Assembly: GCF_024622195.1 (NCBI RefSeq)
Contig: NZ_JANKBI010000021.1
Span: forward strand, 1-64,000
Length of the DNA stretch: 64,000 nucleotides
Source: Murimonas intestini
Lineage (GTDB): Bacteria > Bacillota > Clostridia > Lachnospirales > Lachnospiraceae
Reading direction: 5' to 3'
In this document: positions 34,715 through 42,189 of the stretch, piece by piece
Position numbering within the stretch: position 1 is the first letter of the stretch
Layout of the letters: every line of letters starts with the position of its first letter
Notes under the pieces: generated by a model
Databases searched by the model: none
Told to the model about the DNA's origin: nothing
Seen by the model: the letters and a program-made list of their open reading frames with translations, nothing else
Made by a program: the position numbers and the translations under genes

Positions 34715-34915
34715 AATGCTTCAGCCTTCATATGTTCCAAAAGCCTCAGGAACTGAGGTTTTATTGTTATACCTATTTATCAGAGAACATTTGATTCCTG
34801 TAGCAATTACACAAAGAATCCGGTATAATCGAGAGTAAGAGCAAAAGATTGAAAGTCCATAGGTACTGGCTGTCCGGACGCTTACTTTGTTCAATTAGGT
34901 CAAATCGAAAATAGT

Positions 34916-34965
34916 GTAAACGAAAGGGCAGTTTACTGGAATGCCAAAACTGCTTTTTCGTTTAC
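34916..34965. repeat. Long inverted repeat at the right edge of the IS remnant
   Basis: The 19-bp arm starting GTAAACGAAAGGGCAG (34916-34934) pairs with 34947-34965 with two mismatches, around a 12-base loop. It may be an element end or a terminator. The flanks (34715-34915) hold no gene. Confidence 0.65.
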
Positions 34966-35004
34966 CCTATCATCGATTGTAACCTAAAGAATTTGCCTTT
35001 TTAA

Positions 35005-35202
35005 TTATATCACGCACCCACAAGATTTCCTATCCACTTTTACTTTCTTTACAGATGCTTTTGTCACCTTGAAAATAAGTTCATCAACACAGTCTGTGTA
35101 TCTGCCTTGCTGAATTAGTTCGTTTTTCAATTCCACAAGGCTTTGTAACAAAAGTGTTCTTTCTTGGCTATCCACATACAAATAATATTTTTTATCTCTC
35201 AT
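35005..35202 (-). CDS. Small ICE-type hypothetical protein
   Basis: The start at 35202 has GGAGGTG six bases upstream and gives 65 residues: MRDKKYYLYVDSQERTLLL, ELKNELIQQGRYTDCVDELIFKV, then a basic tail with CGC. I recall very similar small proteins as cargo of Tn916/Tn1549-like conjugative elements in gut Firmicutes. Function is unknown. Its 3' end is part of the repeat also found at 31821. Confidence 0.55.
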   Translation of the reverse strand: MRDKKYYLYVDSQERTLLLQSLVELKNELIQQGRYTDCVDELIFKVTKASVKKVKVDRKSCGCVI

Positions 35203-35417
35203 AACTGCACCTCCATCCTTTTCCATCATTATAAAGAAAAATAAAAATCTATTCAAAGATGCCATAATCAGGACTACTTAATCTCAGAAAACACCCCTTT
35301 ATACTGGAAACTCTCGCCTTTTAAATTAGCAGGAAGGGCATTTCCATTAGCAAGATGCCTTAAAATCCTGCTAATCGTAAATTGCTATGAGTTCAAAATT
35401 TTTCAGAAAATAGAAAA

Positions 35418-35451
35418 CGCCGAAAACCTTGTAAACACAACGTTTTCGGCG
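35418..35451 (-). terminator. tRNA-Arg terminator
   Basis: CGCCGAAAAC (35418-35427) pairs perfectly with GTTTTCGGCG (35442-35451). Reading leftward it is followed by GTTTTCTATTTTC. It sits ten bases beyond the 3' end of tRNA-Arg. A near-identical block is at 31845-31891. Confidence 0.85.
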
Positions 35452-35461
35452 GTATTCTCAG

Positions 35462-35535
35462 CGTTCCTGAGCGGATTCGAACCGCTGGCCTTCCGCTTAG
35501 GAGGCGGACGCTCTATCCTGCTGAGCTACAGAAAC
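35462..35535 (-). tRNA. tRNA-Arg (CCU)
   Basis: The 74-nt minus-strand sequence folds as a full cloverleaf. GTTTCTG pairs with CAGGAAC in the acceptor (one G-U pair), GCTC pairs with GAGC in the D arm, TCCGC-CTCCTAA-GCGGA forms the anticodon arm with CCU at positions 34-36, and AGCGG-TTCGAAT-CCGCT forms the T arm. The discriminator is G and CCA is not encoded. It reads AGG codons. Its 3' end faces the island, the usual integration geometry. Confidence 0.95.
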
Positions 35536-35642
35536 ACATCGGTCAATTAAAACCCGACTATACATTTATACCACATTTTCAATCATTTGTGAAGTGTAAA
35601 ATTGCTTTTTTTTAATATTTTTTCATTTTATTGTAAAAGAAA

Positions 35643-35774
35643 GTAACTATTCAGCAGGTCTGTGCATCTACTGCACAGACCGTGAGAAAATGATTCAAGG
35701 GTGCAAAAATTCCATCGCCGAAGGCGATTTCAAATGGATTTTTGCATGTAACTGTGAAGGTACTGAACAGTTAC
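35643..35774. repeat. 132-bp hairpin-rich interspersed repeat (MITE-like), copy A
   Basis: The ends GTAACTATTCAG and CTGAACAGTTAC are inverted copies with one mismatch. Inside are a perfect 10-bp stem (GGTCTGTGCA/TGCACAGACC), a stem with TGCAAAAAT arms enclosing CGCC/GGCG, and an 8-bp stem GTAACTGT/ACAGTTAC. It encodes no protein. A homologous copy is at 40674-40802. Confidence 0.8.
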
Positions 35775-35862
35775 AAAAGAAAAATGGATACGAACCCACA
35801 GCGACTCTGCAGATATCATATCCATCTCTCCTATATTTTATGATGTTATTTACCTATATAAA

Positions 35863-36738
35863 TCATGAAAAGTTCAGACAGCCCTGCAGCCATACTGTTC
35901 CTTTAAACCTTCTGCCCTCTTCCGGGATTCCCAGAAGGTCCTTCTCATTTATACAGATGTTAAACTGCATCCCATTGCAGTCTATCCTCATCTGGAATAT
36001 TTTCTCGCCTGTCACAGAATTTGACTGCTTCTGGCACTCCAGTATCTCTCCCAGTATCTGATACTGGTCGCATTCCATTCCATAAGGCATAAAGAAGGAA
36101 TCTACAATTGTGAAGACATCCTCATTTTGGATTCTTCTGGAAACCATTGTATAAGTATCTATATCTTCCAGGGTCAGGCTTTCCATGGCCTCCTCATCGC
36201 CTTTGCGCGCAGCAGCTATAAGATGGCTGCGGTTTGCAGTCGCTTCTCTGTCCGACACGATCTGCTCTTTACTTTTACAGATAGGCAGCAGAACCTTTCC
36301 CTGCAGGGAAAGACCTGCAAATGTGGTACTGACACTCTTTCCTTTTATCTTATACTGAAAGCATTCTTTCTTATACTCAGCGGCATTCTGCAGATAAAAT
36401 ATGAGGGAAACTCCGACTCTCATATCCTCACATACGCCTGCATAAGAATCTCTTGGCCCATGCTTTTCTATCCCTACATCTTCTCTTGTGGTGACTCCGC
36501 TTCCTTTCATATAAGGAAAATAATACTCTCTGTGAAAACCATCCTCATCCTTCTCCCCGCAGACCGTAATTCCAATATCCGGCCCAAATTCTTTGGACAA
36601 TTCTATAAATTCACTTCCTGTATCTTCTTTTACAGCCACCTTTTTATCGCAATGATCGGATACTTCCTTCAAAAGCGGTTCTAATTCCTTATCTCTTTTT
36701 ATATTACTAAATCCAATTGCCCTTAAATAACTGTGCAC
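35863..36738 (-). CDS. DUF3881-like protein
   Basis: The 291-residue soluble protein begins MHSYLRAIGFSNIKRDKELEPLLKEV and contains KHGPRDSYAGVCEDMRVGVSLIFYLQN and LSLQGKVLLPI. I recognise it as the clostridial DUF3881 family by its opening, with moderate certainty. No catalytic motif is evident. It lies directly downstream of serS on the same strand (47 bp), an arrangement that may be conserved in Lachnospiraceae. Confidence 0.6.
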   Translation of the reverse strand: MHSYLRAIGFSNIKRDKELEPLLKEVSDHCDKKVAVKEDTGSEFIELSKEFGPDIGITVCGEKDEDGFHREYYFPYMKGSGVTTREDVGIEKHGPRDSYAGVCEDMRVGVSLIFYLQNAAEYKKECFQYKIKGKSVSTTFAGLSLQGKVLLPICKSKEQIVSDREATANRSHLIAAARKGDEEAMESLTLEDIDTYTMVSRRIQNEDVFTIVDSFFMPYGMECDQYQILGEILECQKQSNSVTGEKIFQMRIDCNGMQFNICINEKDLLGIPEEGRRFKGTVWLQGCLNFS

Positions 36739-36785
36739 CTGTTCACCCCTTTTACAATACTTTATTATTTACACTGCTGACTATT

Positions 36786-38069
36786 TTACTTTTTCTCAAT
36801 CTTTTCTTTACCGCCCATATATGGCCTGAGTACTTCCGGTATGCTGACACTTCCATCCGCATTCAGATTATTTTCCAGGAAAGCGATCAGCATTCTTGGA
36901 GGCGCTACCACTGTATTATTCAAAGTATGTGCAAAATACTTTCCATCCTGTCCGGACACACGTATTTTCAGCCTTCTTGCCTGTGCATCCCCAAGATTAG
37001 AACAGCTGCCCACTTCAAAATACTTCTTCTGTCTCGGTGACCATGCCTCCACGTCTATAGACTTCACTTTCAGGTCTGCCAGATCACCAGAGCAGCATTC
37101 AAGTGTACGCACTGGTATGTCTAAAGAACGGAACAGATCAACTGTATTTCTCCACAGCTTTTCAAACCACATCTTGCTGTCTTCCGGCTTGCATACTACG
37201 ATCATTTCCTGTTTTTCAAACTGGTGTATACGGTATACACCTCTCTCCTCTATCCCGTGTGCTCCTTTTTCTTTACGGAAGCAGGGTGAGTAGCTTGTAA
37301 GGGTCTGTGGCAGATTATCCTCAGCGATAATAGTATCAATGAATTTTCCTATCATGGAGTGCTCGCTGGTTCCGATCAGATAAAGATCTTCACCTTCGAT
37401 CTTATACATCATTGCATCCATCTCAGCAAAGCTCATTACGCCTGTCACCACATCACTTCTGATCATGAACGGAGGAACGCAGTACGTAAATCCTCTGTCG
37501 ATCATAAAATCTCTTGCGTAAGATATTACAGCTGAATGAAGCCTCGCAACATCCCCCATAAGGTAGTAGAAGCCGTTTCCAGCCACTTTTCTGGCGCTGT
37601 CCAAGTCCAGACCGCCGAAGCTTTCCATTATTTCTGAATGGTAAGGAATTTCAAAATCCGGCACTACCGGCTCTCCAAACTTCTCCAGCTCTACGTTTTC
37701 GCTGTCGTCCTTTCCAATAGGAACTGACGGATCAATAATATTTGGAATTACCATCATAATCTTTTTAACTTTTTCTTCTACTTCTTTTTCAATATCTGAA
37801 AGCTCTGCAAGCCTGTCAGCCTGGGATGCCACCTGTTTTTTTACTTCTTCGGCTTCTTCCTTCTTTCCCTGTCCCATCAGGGTACCGATCTGTTTAGACA
37901 ATCTGTTCCTGTCGGCTCTTAAAGCTTCTACTTCCTTTTTTATATCTCTATTCTGCTGGTCTAATTTAAGAACCTCATCCACTAATTCCAGTTTTTTATC
38001 CTGAAATTTATTTTTAATATTCTGTTTTACTACATCCGGATTTTCTCTGACAAACTTTATATCTAACAT
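36786..38069 (-). CDS. serS: Seryl-tRNA synthetase
   Basis: The 427-residue class II synthetase has the N-terminal coiled-coil tRNA arm (about 25-105) and motif 2 SPCFRKEKGAHGIEERGVYRIHQFEKQE. TGTSEHSMIG lies in the active site, and motif 3 is SNTVVAPPRMLIAFLENN in variant form (HTLNNTVVAPPRMLIAFLE). It charges tRNA-Ser and tRNA-Sec. I found no T-box core upstream. Its leader contains a solo copy of the GTAACTG hairpin repeat. Confidence 0.97.
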   Translation of the reverse strand: MLDIKFVRENPDVVKQNIKNKFQDKKLELVDEVLKLDQQNRDIKKEVEALRADRNRLSKQIGTLMGQGKKEEAEEVKKQVASQADRLAELSDIEKEVEEKVKKIMMVIPNIIDPSVPIGKDDSENVELEKFGEPVVPDFEIPYHSEIMESFGGLDLDSARKVAGNGFYYLMGDVARLHSAVISYARDFMIDRGFTYCVPPFMIRSDVVTGVMSFAEMDAMMYKIEGEDLYLIGTSEHSMIGKFIDTIIAEDNLPQTLTSYSPCFRKEKGAHGIEERGVYRIHQFEKQEMIVVCKPEDSKMWFEKLWRNTVDLFRSLDIPVRTLECCSGDLADLKVKSIDVEAWSPRQKKYFEVGSCSNLGDAQARRLKIRVSGQDGKYFAHTLNNTVVAPPRMLIAFLENNLNADGSVSIPEVLRPYMGGKEKIEKK

Positions 38070-38100
38070 ATTTTTTTCCTCTCTGCTTCATACTTTATTT

Positions 38101-38127
38101 GTAACTGTTCATTGCCTTGACAGCTAC
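38101..38127. repeat. Solo hairpin of the GTAACTG repeat family
   Basis: GTAACTGTTC...GACAGCTAC matches the terminal hairpin of the repeats at 35643 and 40674 and the solo copy at 3611. It lies in the serS leader about 32 bp upstream of the ATG. Confidence 0.6.
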
Positions 38128-38165
38128 CTTTATTCTTAATATTCCCCGTAGGGAAGGGCCTAATC

Positions 38166-38250
38166 AAAAAAGCTGTTGGTATTTCTTATCATACCCCATT
38201 TCTTCCAATTCGTAAAGAGAAATGATAACGAAATATTTCAACAGCTTTTT
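38166..38250 (-). terminator. Long terminator hairpin after the DUF4446 gene
   Basis: AAAAAGCTGTTG at the left and CAACAGCTTTTT at the right close a long imperfect stem that continues through TATTTC/GAAATA and TATCAT/ATGATA. Being U-flanked on both strands it can act in both directions. It isolates serS from the parAB unit. Confidence 0.75.
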
Positions 38251-38284
38251 ATAAGTTTATATGATTATTACCACAGCATATCTG

Positions 38285-38797
38285 TCAGATATCTACATGG
38301 GCGTTCACTGCCTGGCGCAGCGCTTCTTTTTCTTCCTCTCCGAGAACTATATATGATTCTCCGTTCACAATTTCTTTTATATAAGTATAACATCCCTCTC
38401 TGCTGTGTATAGCATTCAGGACAAATCCACTGTTATCCTTATCAAGCATAGCTAAAGCAAAACTGAGTTTGCCGCCTACTTCTTTAAAAGCATCATACTT
38501 TACAATCGCAGTTTTATTTAATGTCTTATCCTGGATTTCTTTGATCCTGCGGATTTCTTCCATATGATTTTTACTGGATTCTGTGAGCGTATCAAGCTGG
38601 TTGAAGCTCTTTATAAAAGCCGCCTCCAGAGAAATGCCGTCTTTGCCTCTCATAAACTGTTTATATTTCTTTGTAAACCGGGACATCTTGAAAGAAAGCT
38701 TAACCATATAAAGGAAAAGAATAAGCATAAACAGTATAACAACTATCAGAATAATTCCAGGATCAATTCCTATTGCATTTAAAATTCCACTTTCCAT
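38285..38797 (-). CDS. DUF4446 membrane-anchored protein
   Basis: The 170-residue protein has one N-terminal helix (about 12-35), then KKYKQFMRGKDGISLEAAFIKSFNQLDTL and a C-terminal domain with KYDAFKEVGGKLSFALAMLDKDNSGFVLNAIHSREGCYTYIKEI, the hallmark of DUF4446. It is nearly always found after parB in Clostridia. The gap to parB is 12 bp, so it belongs to the parA-parB operon. Function unknown. Confidence 0.9.
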   Translation of the reverse strand: MESGILNAIGIDPGIILIVVILFMLILFLYMVKLSFKMSRFTKKYKQFMRGKDGISLEAAFIKSFNQLDTLTESSKNHMEEIRRIKEIQDKTLNKTAIVKYDAFKEVGGKLSFALAMLDKDNSGFVLNAIHSREGCYTYIKEIVNGESYIVLGEEEKEALRQAVNAHVDI

Positions 38798-38809
38798 CTG
38801 CTTTCTCCT

Positions 38810-39718
38810 CTATTTAATTGTTTCGAATAATTCCAGAAGCCGCTCCAGCTCTTCATTAGAATAATATTCTATTTCTATTTTTCCTTTGTTGCCTGTTTTA
38901 TGATTTACATAAACTTTGGTACCCAAAATTCCTTTTATTTTTTCTTCTATATCTTTATATATAAAAGCGTTCTCTATCTCTGGTTTTTTCTTTACTTCCT
39001 TTTGTTCGCGGCTCTGCAGGCTCTTCATGAGCCTTTCAGTTTCCCTCACACTCAGTTTTTCATCAAAAATTCTGGTAGCTACATGATACTGCTGATCTTT
39101 ATCTTCTAATGCTAGCAGCGCTCTTGCATGTCCTGTAGAAATCATATCATCTATGACCATCTGCTGTACTCGCTCATCCAATTTCAGCAGCCTCATTGAA
39201 TTAGTGACAGCTGTACGGCTTTTAGAAACTCTTTCGGCAACTTCATCCTGTTTTAATTTAAATTCTGTCAGCAGCCTTTTATATGCCTGTGCCTCTTCTA
39301 TAGGATTTAAATTTTCTCTTTGAATATTTTCAATCAATGAGATTTCTACGATTTCCTGTTCTGTATACTGTTTTACTATAACTGGAATTTCTTTTAACCC
39401 TGCCAGTTTTGCAGCCCGCCATCTTCTTTCGCCTGCAATTATTTCATAATAATCATCTTTTTTCTGTACAATTAATGGCTGTATAACTCCAAACTGCTTG
39501 ATTGACTCTGCCAGCTCCAGAAGTGAATCTTCATCAAAGCTTTTTCTGGGCTGTTCTCTGTTTGGCTCAATTTCAGTTATTTTCAACATCACTTCTTCTT
39601 TTTTTACTACCTTTTCAACTACAGCCGATTGTTTTGGTTCAGATGCAGCTTTCTTTGGGCTCTGTATCTGAATAAGAGAATCAAGCCCCTTTCCCAAACC
39701 TGTTTTCTTTACTGCCAT
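38810..39718 (-). CDS. parB: Chromosome-partitioning protein ParB (Spo0J)
   Basis: The 302-residue CTPase/DNA-binding protein opens KKTGLGKGLDSLI. It has the GERRWRAAKLAG CTP-binding box, the ENIQRENLNPIEEAQAYKRL motif and a helix-turn-helix KQDEVAERVSKSRTAVTNSMRLL, with a C-terminal dimerisation domain. It loads at parS sites, two of which lie just upstream of parA. It overlaps parA by ten bases. Confidence 0.97.
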   Translation of the reverse strand: MAVKKTGLGKGLDSLIQIQSPKKAASEPKQSAVVEKVVKKEEVMLKITEIEPNREQPRKSFDEDSLLELAESIKQFGVIQPLIVQKKDDYYEIIAGERRWRAAKLAGLKEIPVIVKQYTEQEIVEISLIENIQRENLNPIEEAQAYKRLLTEFKLKQDEVAERVSKSRTAVTNSMRLLKLDERVQQMVIDDMISTGHARALLALEDKDQQYHVATRIFDEKLSVRETERLMKSLQSREQKEVKKKPEIENAFIYKDIEEKIKGILGTKVYVNHKTGNKGKIEIEYYSNEELERLLELFETIK

Positions 39719-40485
39719 TCTTCTTCTCCTCTATGTATAACCTCTTCCGCCAGTAACCGATAACTTTCGGCGCCGGTAGACTTAGGATCGTATTCTGTTA
39801 TAGGCTTGCCATAGCTCGGAGCTTCAGCCAGTCTTATATTTCTCGGAATAATTGTCTTATAGATATTCTGTTTAAGATTACTTTTCACATTTTCCACTAC
39901 TTGTAATGAAAGATTTGTTCTGGCATCATACATGGTAAAAACCACACCTTCTATTTCAAGCTCCGGATTTAAGCGCTCCTGCACAAGATTAATAGTATGC
40001 ATCAGCTGTGTAAGTCCTTCCAACGCATAATATTCACATTGTATAGGAACCAAAACTGTATCTGCAGCACACATAGAGTTAATTGTAAGCATACTTAAAG
40101 ACGGCGGACAATCAATTAGAACAAAATCATAATCTTTTTTTATCTTTTCCACTTCTTTTTTTAATATATACTCTTTTTCATCAACACCAATTAATTCAAT
40201 TTCCGCTGCCGCCAGATTAATATTAGAAGGAACTATAGTTAAATTTTCAAAAGCATCTTTTATCATGCAGTTTTCTATACTTGTTTCGCCTAGCAATAAC
40301 TCGTAAACTGTATTTTCCAGTTCTTCTTTTTCAACTCCTAGTCCACTAGTAGTATTTCCCTGGGGATCCATATCTATAATCATAACTTTCTGACCAAGTT
40401 CGGCCAGAGATGCGGATAAGTTTATAGCTGTAGTTGTCTTTCCAACTCCGCCTTTCTGATTGGCAATAACAATGGTTCTTCCCAT
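39709..40485 (-). CDS. parA: Chromosome-partitioning ATPase ParA (Soj)
   Basis: The 258-residue protein has the deviant Walker A KGGVGKTTTAINLSA, Walker A' in MIIDMDPQGNTTSGLG and Walker B DFVLIDCPPSLSMLT. In this position it drives origin segregation with ParB and modulates DnaA. It is the first gene of a parA-parB-DUF4446 operon pointing away from the origin. Confidence 0.97.
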   Translation of the reverse strand: MGRTIVIANQKGGVGKTTTAINLSASLAELGQKVMIIDMDPQGNTTSGLGVEKEELENTVYELLLGETSIENCMIKDAFENLTIVPSNINLAAAEIELIGVDEKEYILKKEVEKIKKDYDFVLIDCPPSLSMLTINSMCAADTVLVPIQCEYYALEGLTQLMHTINLVQERLNPELEIEGVVFTMYDARTNLSLQVVENVKSNLKQNIYKTIIPRNIRLAEAPSYGKPITEYDPKSTGAESYRLLAEEVIHRGEEEWQ

Positions 40486-40553
40486 ATTATTAAATCCCCC
40501 TTTTCTATCACGGTCTCATTATAGCATCCTTTTTCTTATAAGGCTATAGCAAA

Positions 40554-40569
40554 TGTTTCACGTGAAACA
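40554..40569. other. parS site 1
   Basis: TGTTTCACGTGAAACA is a perfect 16-bp match to the bacterial parS consensus bound by ParB. It lies 69 bp upstream of the parA start. Confidence 0.95.
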
Positions 40570-40592
40570 TTTTTTAGTAAAAATTAATATTT

Positions 40593-40622
40593 GTAAGAAT
40601 GTTTCACGTGAAACATTCTTAC
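40593..40622. other. parS site 2 within a 30-bp perfect palindrome
   Basis: The 16-bp parS core (40600-40615) is extended to a perfect palindrome by GTAAGAA on the left and TTCTTAC on the right. It lies 46 bp from site 1. Confidence 0.95.
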
Positions 40623-40673
40623 TACATTTAATCTTTTAGATTGCTTTTTTCACAGATACAATGTAAAATCACT

Positions 40674-40802
40674 GTAACTATACAACAGGTCTTTGCATTT
40701 ACTACACGGTCTGTAAAAAATGAGTCAAGAGTGCAAAATTTCTATCCGCAGGCAATTTAAAATGTATTTTTGCATGTAACTGTGAAGGTACTAAACAATT
40801 AC
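40674..40802. repeat. Hairpin-rich interspersed repeat (MITE-like), copy B
   Basis: This copy aligns along its length with 35643-35774: GTAACTATxCAxCAGGTCT at the left, TTTTTGCATGTAACTGTGAAGG in the right half and AATTAC at the end. Stems are more eroded than in copy A, suggesting an older insertion. It lies between parS and a GNAT gene. Confidence 0.75.
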
Positions 40803-40842
40803 AAATCATTTTAAAATCAATTTATCTTTGGAGGTAACCCTT

Positions 40843-41370
40843 ATGTACTATGAAATCAAAACAAACAGGCTGTTATTACGTCCACTAAGGCTTAAAGATT
40901 TAGAAACAGTCTATAAGTATTCATCAGACGAAGAAAACTCAACATTTATGATTTGGCTGCCTCATGATACTAAAGAAAAAACAATTCAATTTTTAACAAG
41001 GGTTACTGAGGAATGGTCAAAAGAAAATCCTGATTTCTATGAATTTGCAATTATACTTAATGAAACACAAATAGGAGCTGTATCTGTTGCACTAAATAAG
41101 GACAAATCAGAAGGCGAACTTGGGTGGATCGTTAACAAGAAATATTGGAAAAAAGGTTACGCTTTGGAAGCTGCTGCTGCTGTTAAAGACTTTGCCATAA
41201 ATGAATTAGGTGTTACTAAATTAACTGCAAATTGTGATTATAGAAATACCAACTCGTATAGGTTAATGGAAAAATTAGGCCTTACATTGGAAAGTAGTGA
41301 CGGCACAAGAACATACCCTAAAAGTAACGAAACTGTAAAAGAGTTAATATACTCTCTTACTATTAATTAA
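40843..41370 (+). CDS. GNAT-family N-acetyltransferase (RimL-like)
   Basis: The start at 40843 has TGGAGGTAA upstream and gives 175 residues. TNRLLLRPLRLKDLETVYKY, LGWIVNKKYWKKGYALEAAAAVKDFAI (acetyl-CoA loop) and ANCDYRNTNSYRLMEKLGL are standard for RimJ/RimL-type enzymes. The substrate is unknown. The gene is AT-rich and points against its neighbours, inside the otherwise conserved parA-rsmG interval, so it is probably acquired. Confidence 0.82.
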   Translation: MYYEIKTNRLLLRPLRLKDLETVYKYSSDEENSTFMIWLPHDTKEKTIQFLTRVTEEWSKENPDFYEFAIILNETQIGAVSVALNKDKSEGELGWIVNKKYWKKGYALEAAAAVKDFAINELGVTKLTANCDYRNTNSYRLMEKLGLTLESSDGTRTYPKSNETVKELIYSLTIN

Positions 41371-41395
41371 TTTTAATTCGTAACAGCCAAAAAAT

Positions 41396-41435
41396 ACAGA
41401 AACAGCTCAATAATTCTGCAGTCAGCTGTTTCTGT
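41396..41435. terminator. Bidirectional terminator
   Basis: ACAGAAACAGCT (41396-41407) pairs perfectly with AGCTGTTTCTGT (41424-41435), with A-rich sequence to the left and GCTTTT to the right. It separates two convergent genes. Confidence 0.8.
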
Positions 41436-41459
41436 GCTTTTACAGATTTCATTAAAAAC

Positions 41460-41786
41460 CTACTTTTTTAATTTTTCATAATCTTCCTTAAGCGCCTCAA
41501 ACAATTTCTTTTTATCGGAATACACGATTTTCTTTTCGTCCAGTTTATCATTTTCAATCTTAATCAACCGGAGCTTTTCACTCATAGTACTGACTTTATT
41601 TTTATAAACATTTCCTGAATTTCTGGGAGAAAATATTTCAAAATCTATATCAGACTCCTCCTGTATTTTACGTATTTCCATTTTAAGTATATCTTGCTCA
41701 CTTTTATTCTTATTATACTGTTCATCTATCTTTTCAAGTTCTTCATTAATTTCTTTCAAGTTTCCATATATATATTCTTCCAGCAT
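41460..41786 (-). CDS. Small coiled-coil protein
   Basis: The 108-residue protein is almost entirely charged heptad-like sequence (EELEKIDEQYNKNKSEQ, MSEKLRLIKIENDKLDEKK, LFEALKEDYEKLKK) with a short central break (FEIFSPRNSGN). AAGGAAGATG precedes the start. I do not recognise a family. It is predicted to be cytosolic and helical, and could be a structural or adaptor protein. Confidence 0.6.
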   Translation of the reverse strand: MLEEYIYGNLKEINEELEKIDEQYNKNKSEQDILKMEIRKIQEESDIDFEIFSPRNSGNVYKNKVSTMSEKLRLIKIENDKLDEKKIVYSDKKKLFEALKEDYEKLKK

Positions 41787-41905
41787 TTTATATCATCTTC
41801 CTTTCACAGGTATTTTAGAACACATGATTTTAAAGTTTCTTTACATATTATATATAATAGCTTAATTTAGAGATATTTGCAAACCCTATAATCAGAATAG
41901 CCAAA

Positions 41906-42082
41906 GTTACTGTACACTCTGTGAATAGTAACCAGCTGAGTTACCATTCACACGTCACCGTCCCGCGAGGTGTTTTCGTGCGTATTTTGCACGAAAATCC
42001 CGAGGGCTGCAGCGCGAAACGGCGCTTTTGGCCGTTTCTGTGCATCGCGAAGCGTGTTACTGGTCACAGAGTGAACAGTAAC
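41906..42082. repeat. 177-bp MITE-like element with 27-bp inverted ends
   Basis: GTTACTGTACACTCTGTGAA... at the left matches, inverted, ...GTCACAGAGTGAACAGTAAC at the right in 24 of 27 positions. Inside are stems TTTTCGTGC/GCACGAAAA and GAAACGGC/GCCGTTTC, and the interior is markedly GC-rich for this region. No convincing gene is present; the remaining 41787-41905 also shows none. Confidence 0.8.
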
Positions 42083-42189
42083 TCAGCTAACTTTGACTCC
42101 CGCGACAGGTAAATAAAAAGATTGTATCTTCGGTCGTTTTGGACTATAATATACTATATATTCTCATCTGAAAGGAGTGCATTACCCAT

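Larger units (their letters stand above)
33600..34860 (+). mobile_element. Remnant of a tyrosine-recombinase plus IS91-type element
   Basis: The segment contains a non-coding left part (33600-33806), a broken tyrosine recombinase (33807-34532) and a fragment of an IS91-type transposase (34532-34714). Recombinase followed by an IS91-family transposase is an arrangement I recall from Clostridia. Almost the entire transposase, including its catalytic Tyr region, is missing. Element limits are approximate. Confidence 0.7.

Noticed and set aside
35690..36061. Rightward open frame of 123 codons near the tRNA
   Set aside because: It starts in the interspersed repeat and runs antisense through the DUF3881-like gene; codon use and lack of a start signal make it a shadow.
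38070..38284. Possible T-box riboswitch in the serS leader
   Set aside because: No AGGGTGGNACCGCG-type T-box core; the structures are a repeat hairpin and a terminator belonging to the upstream gene.
40554..40622. The parS palindromes as a simple terminator
   Set aside because: Both cores match the 16-bp parS consensus exactly beside parA-parB; a terminator would not repeat that exact core twice.
41921..42112. A 63-residue open frame in a GC-rich stretch
   Set aside because: It is contained almost wholly in a 177-bp inverted-repeat element, lacks a ribosome-binding site and is explained by the hairpin sequence.
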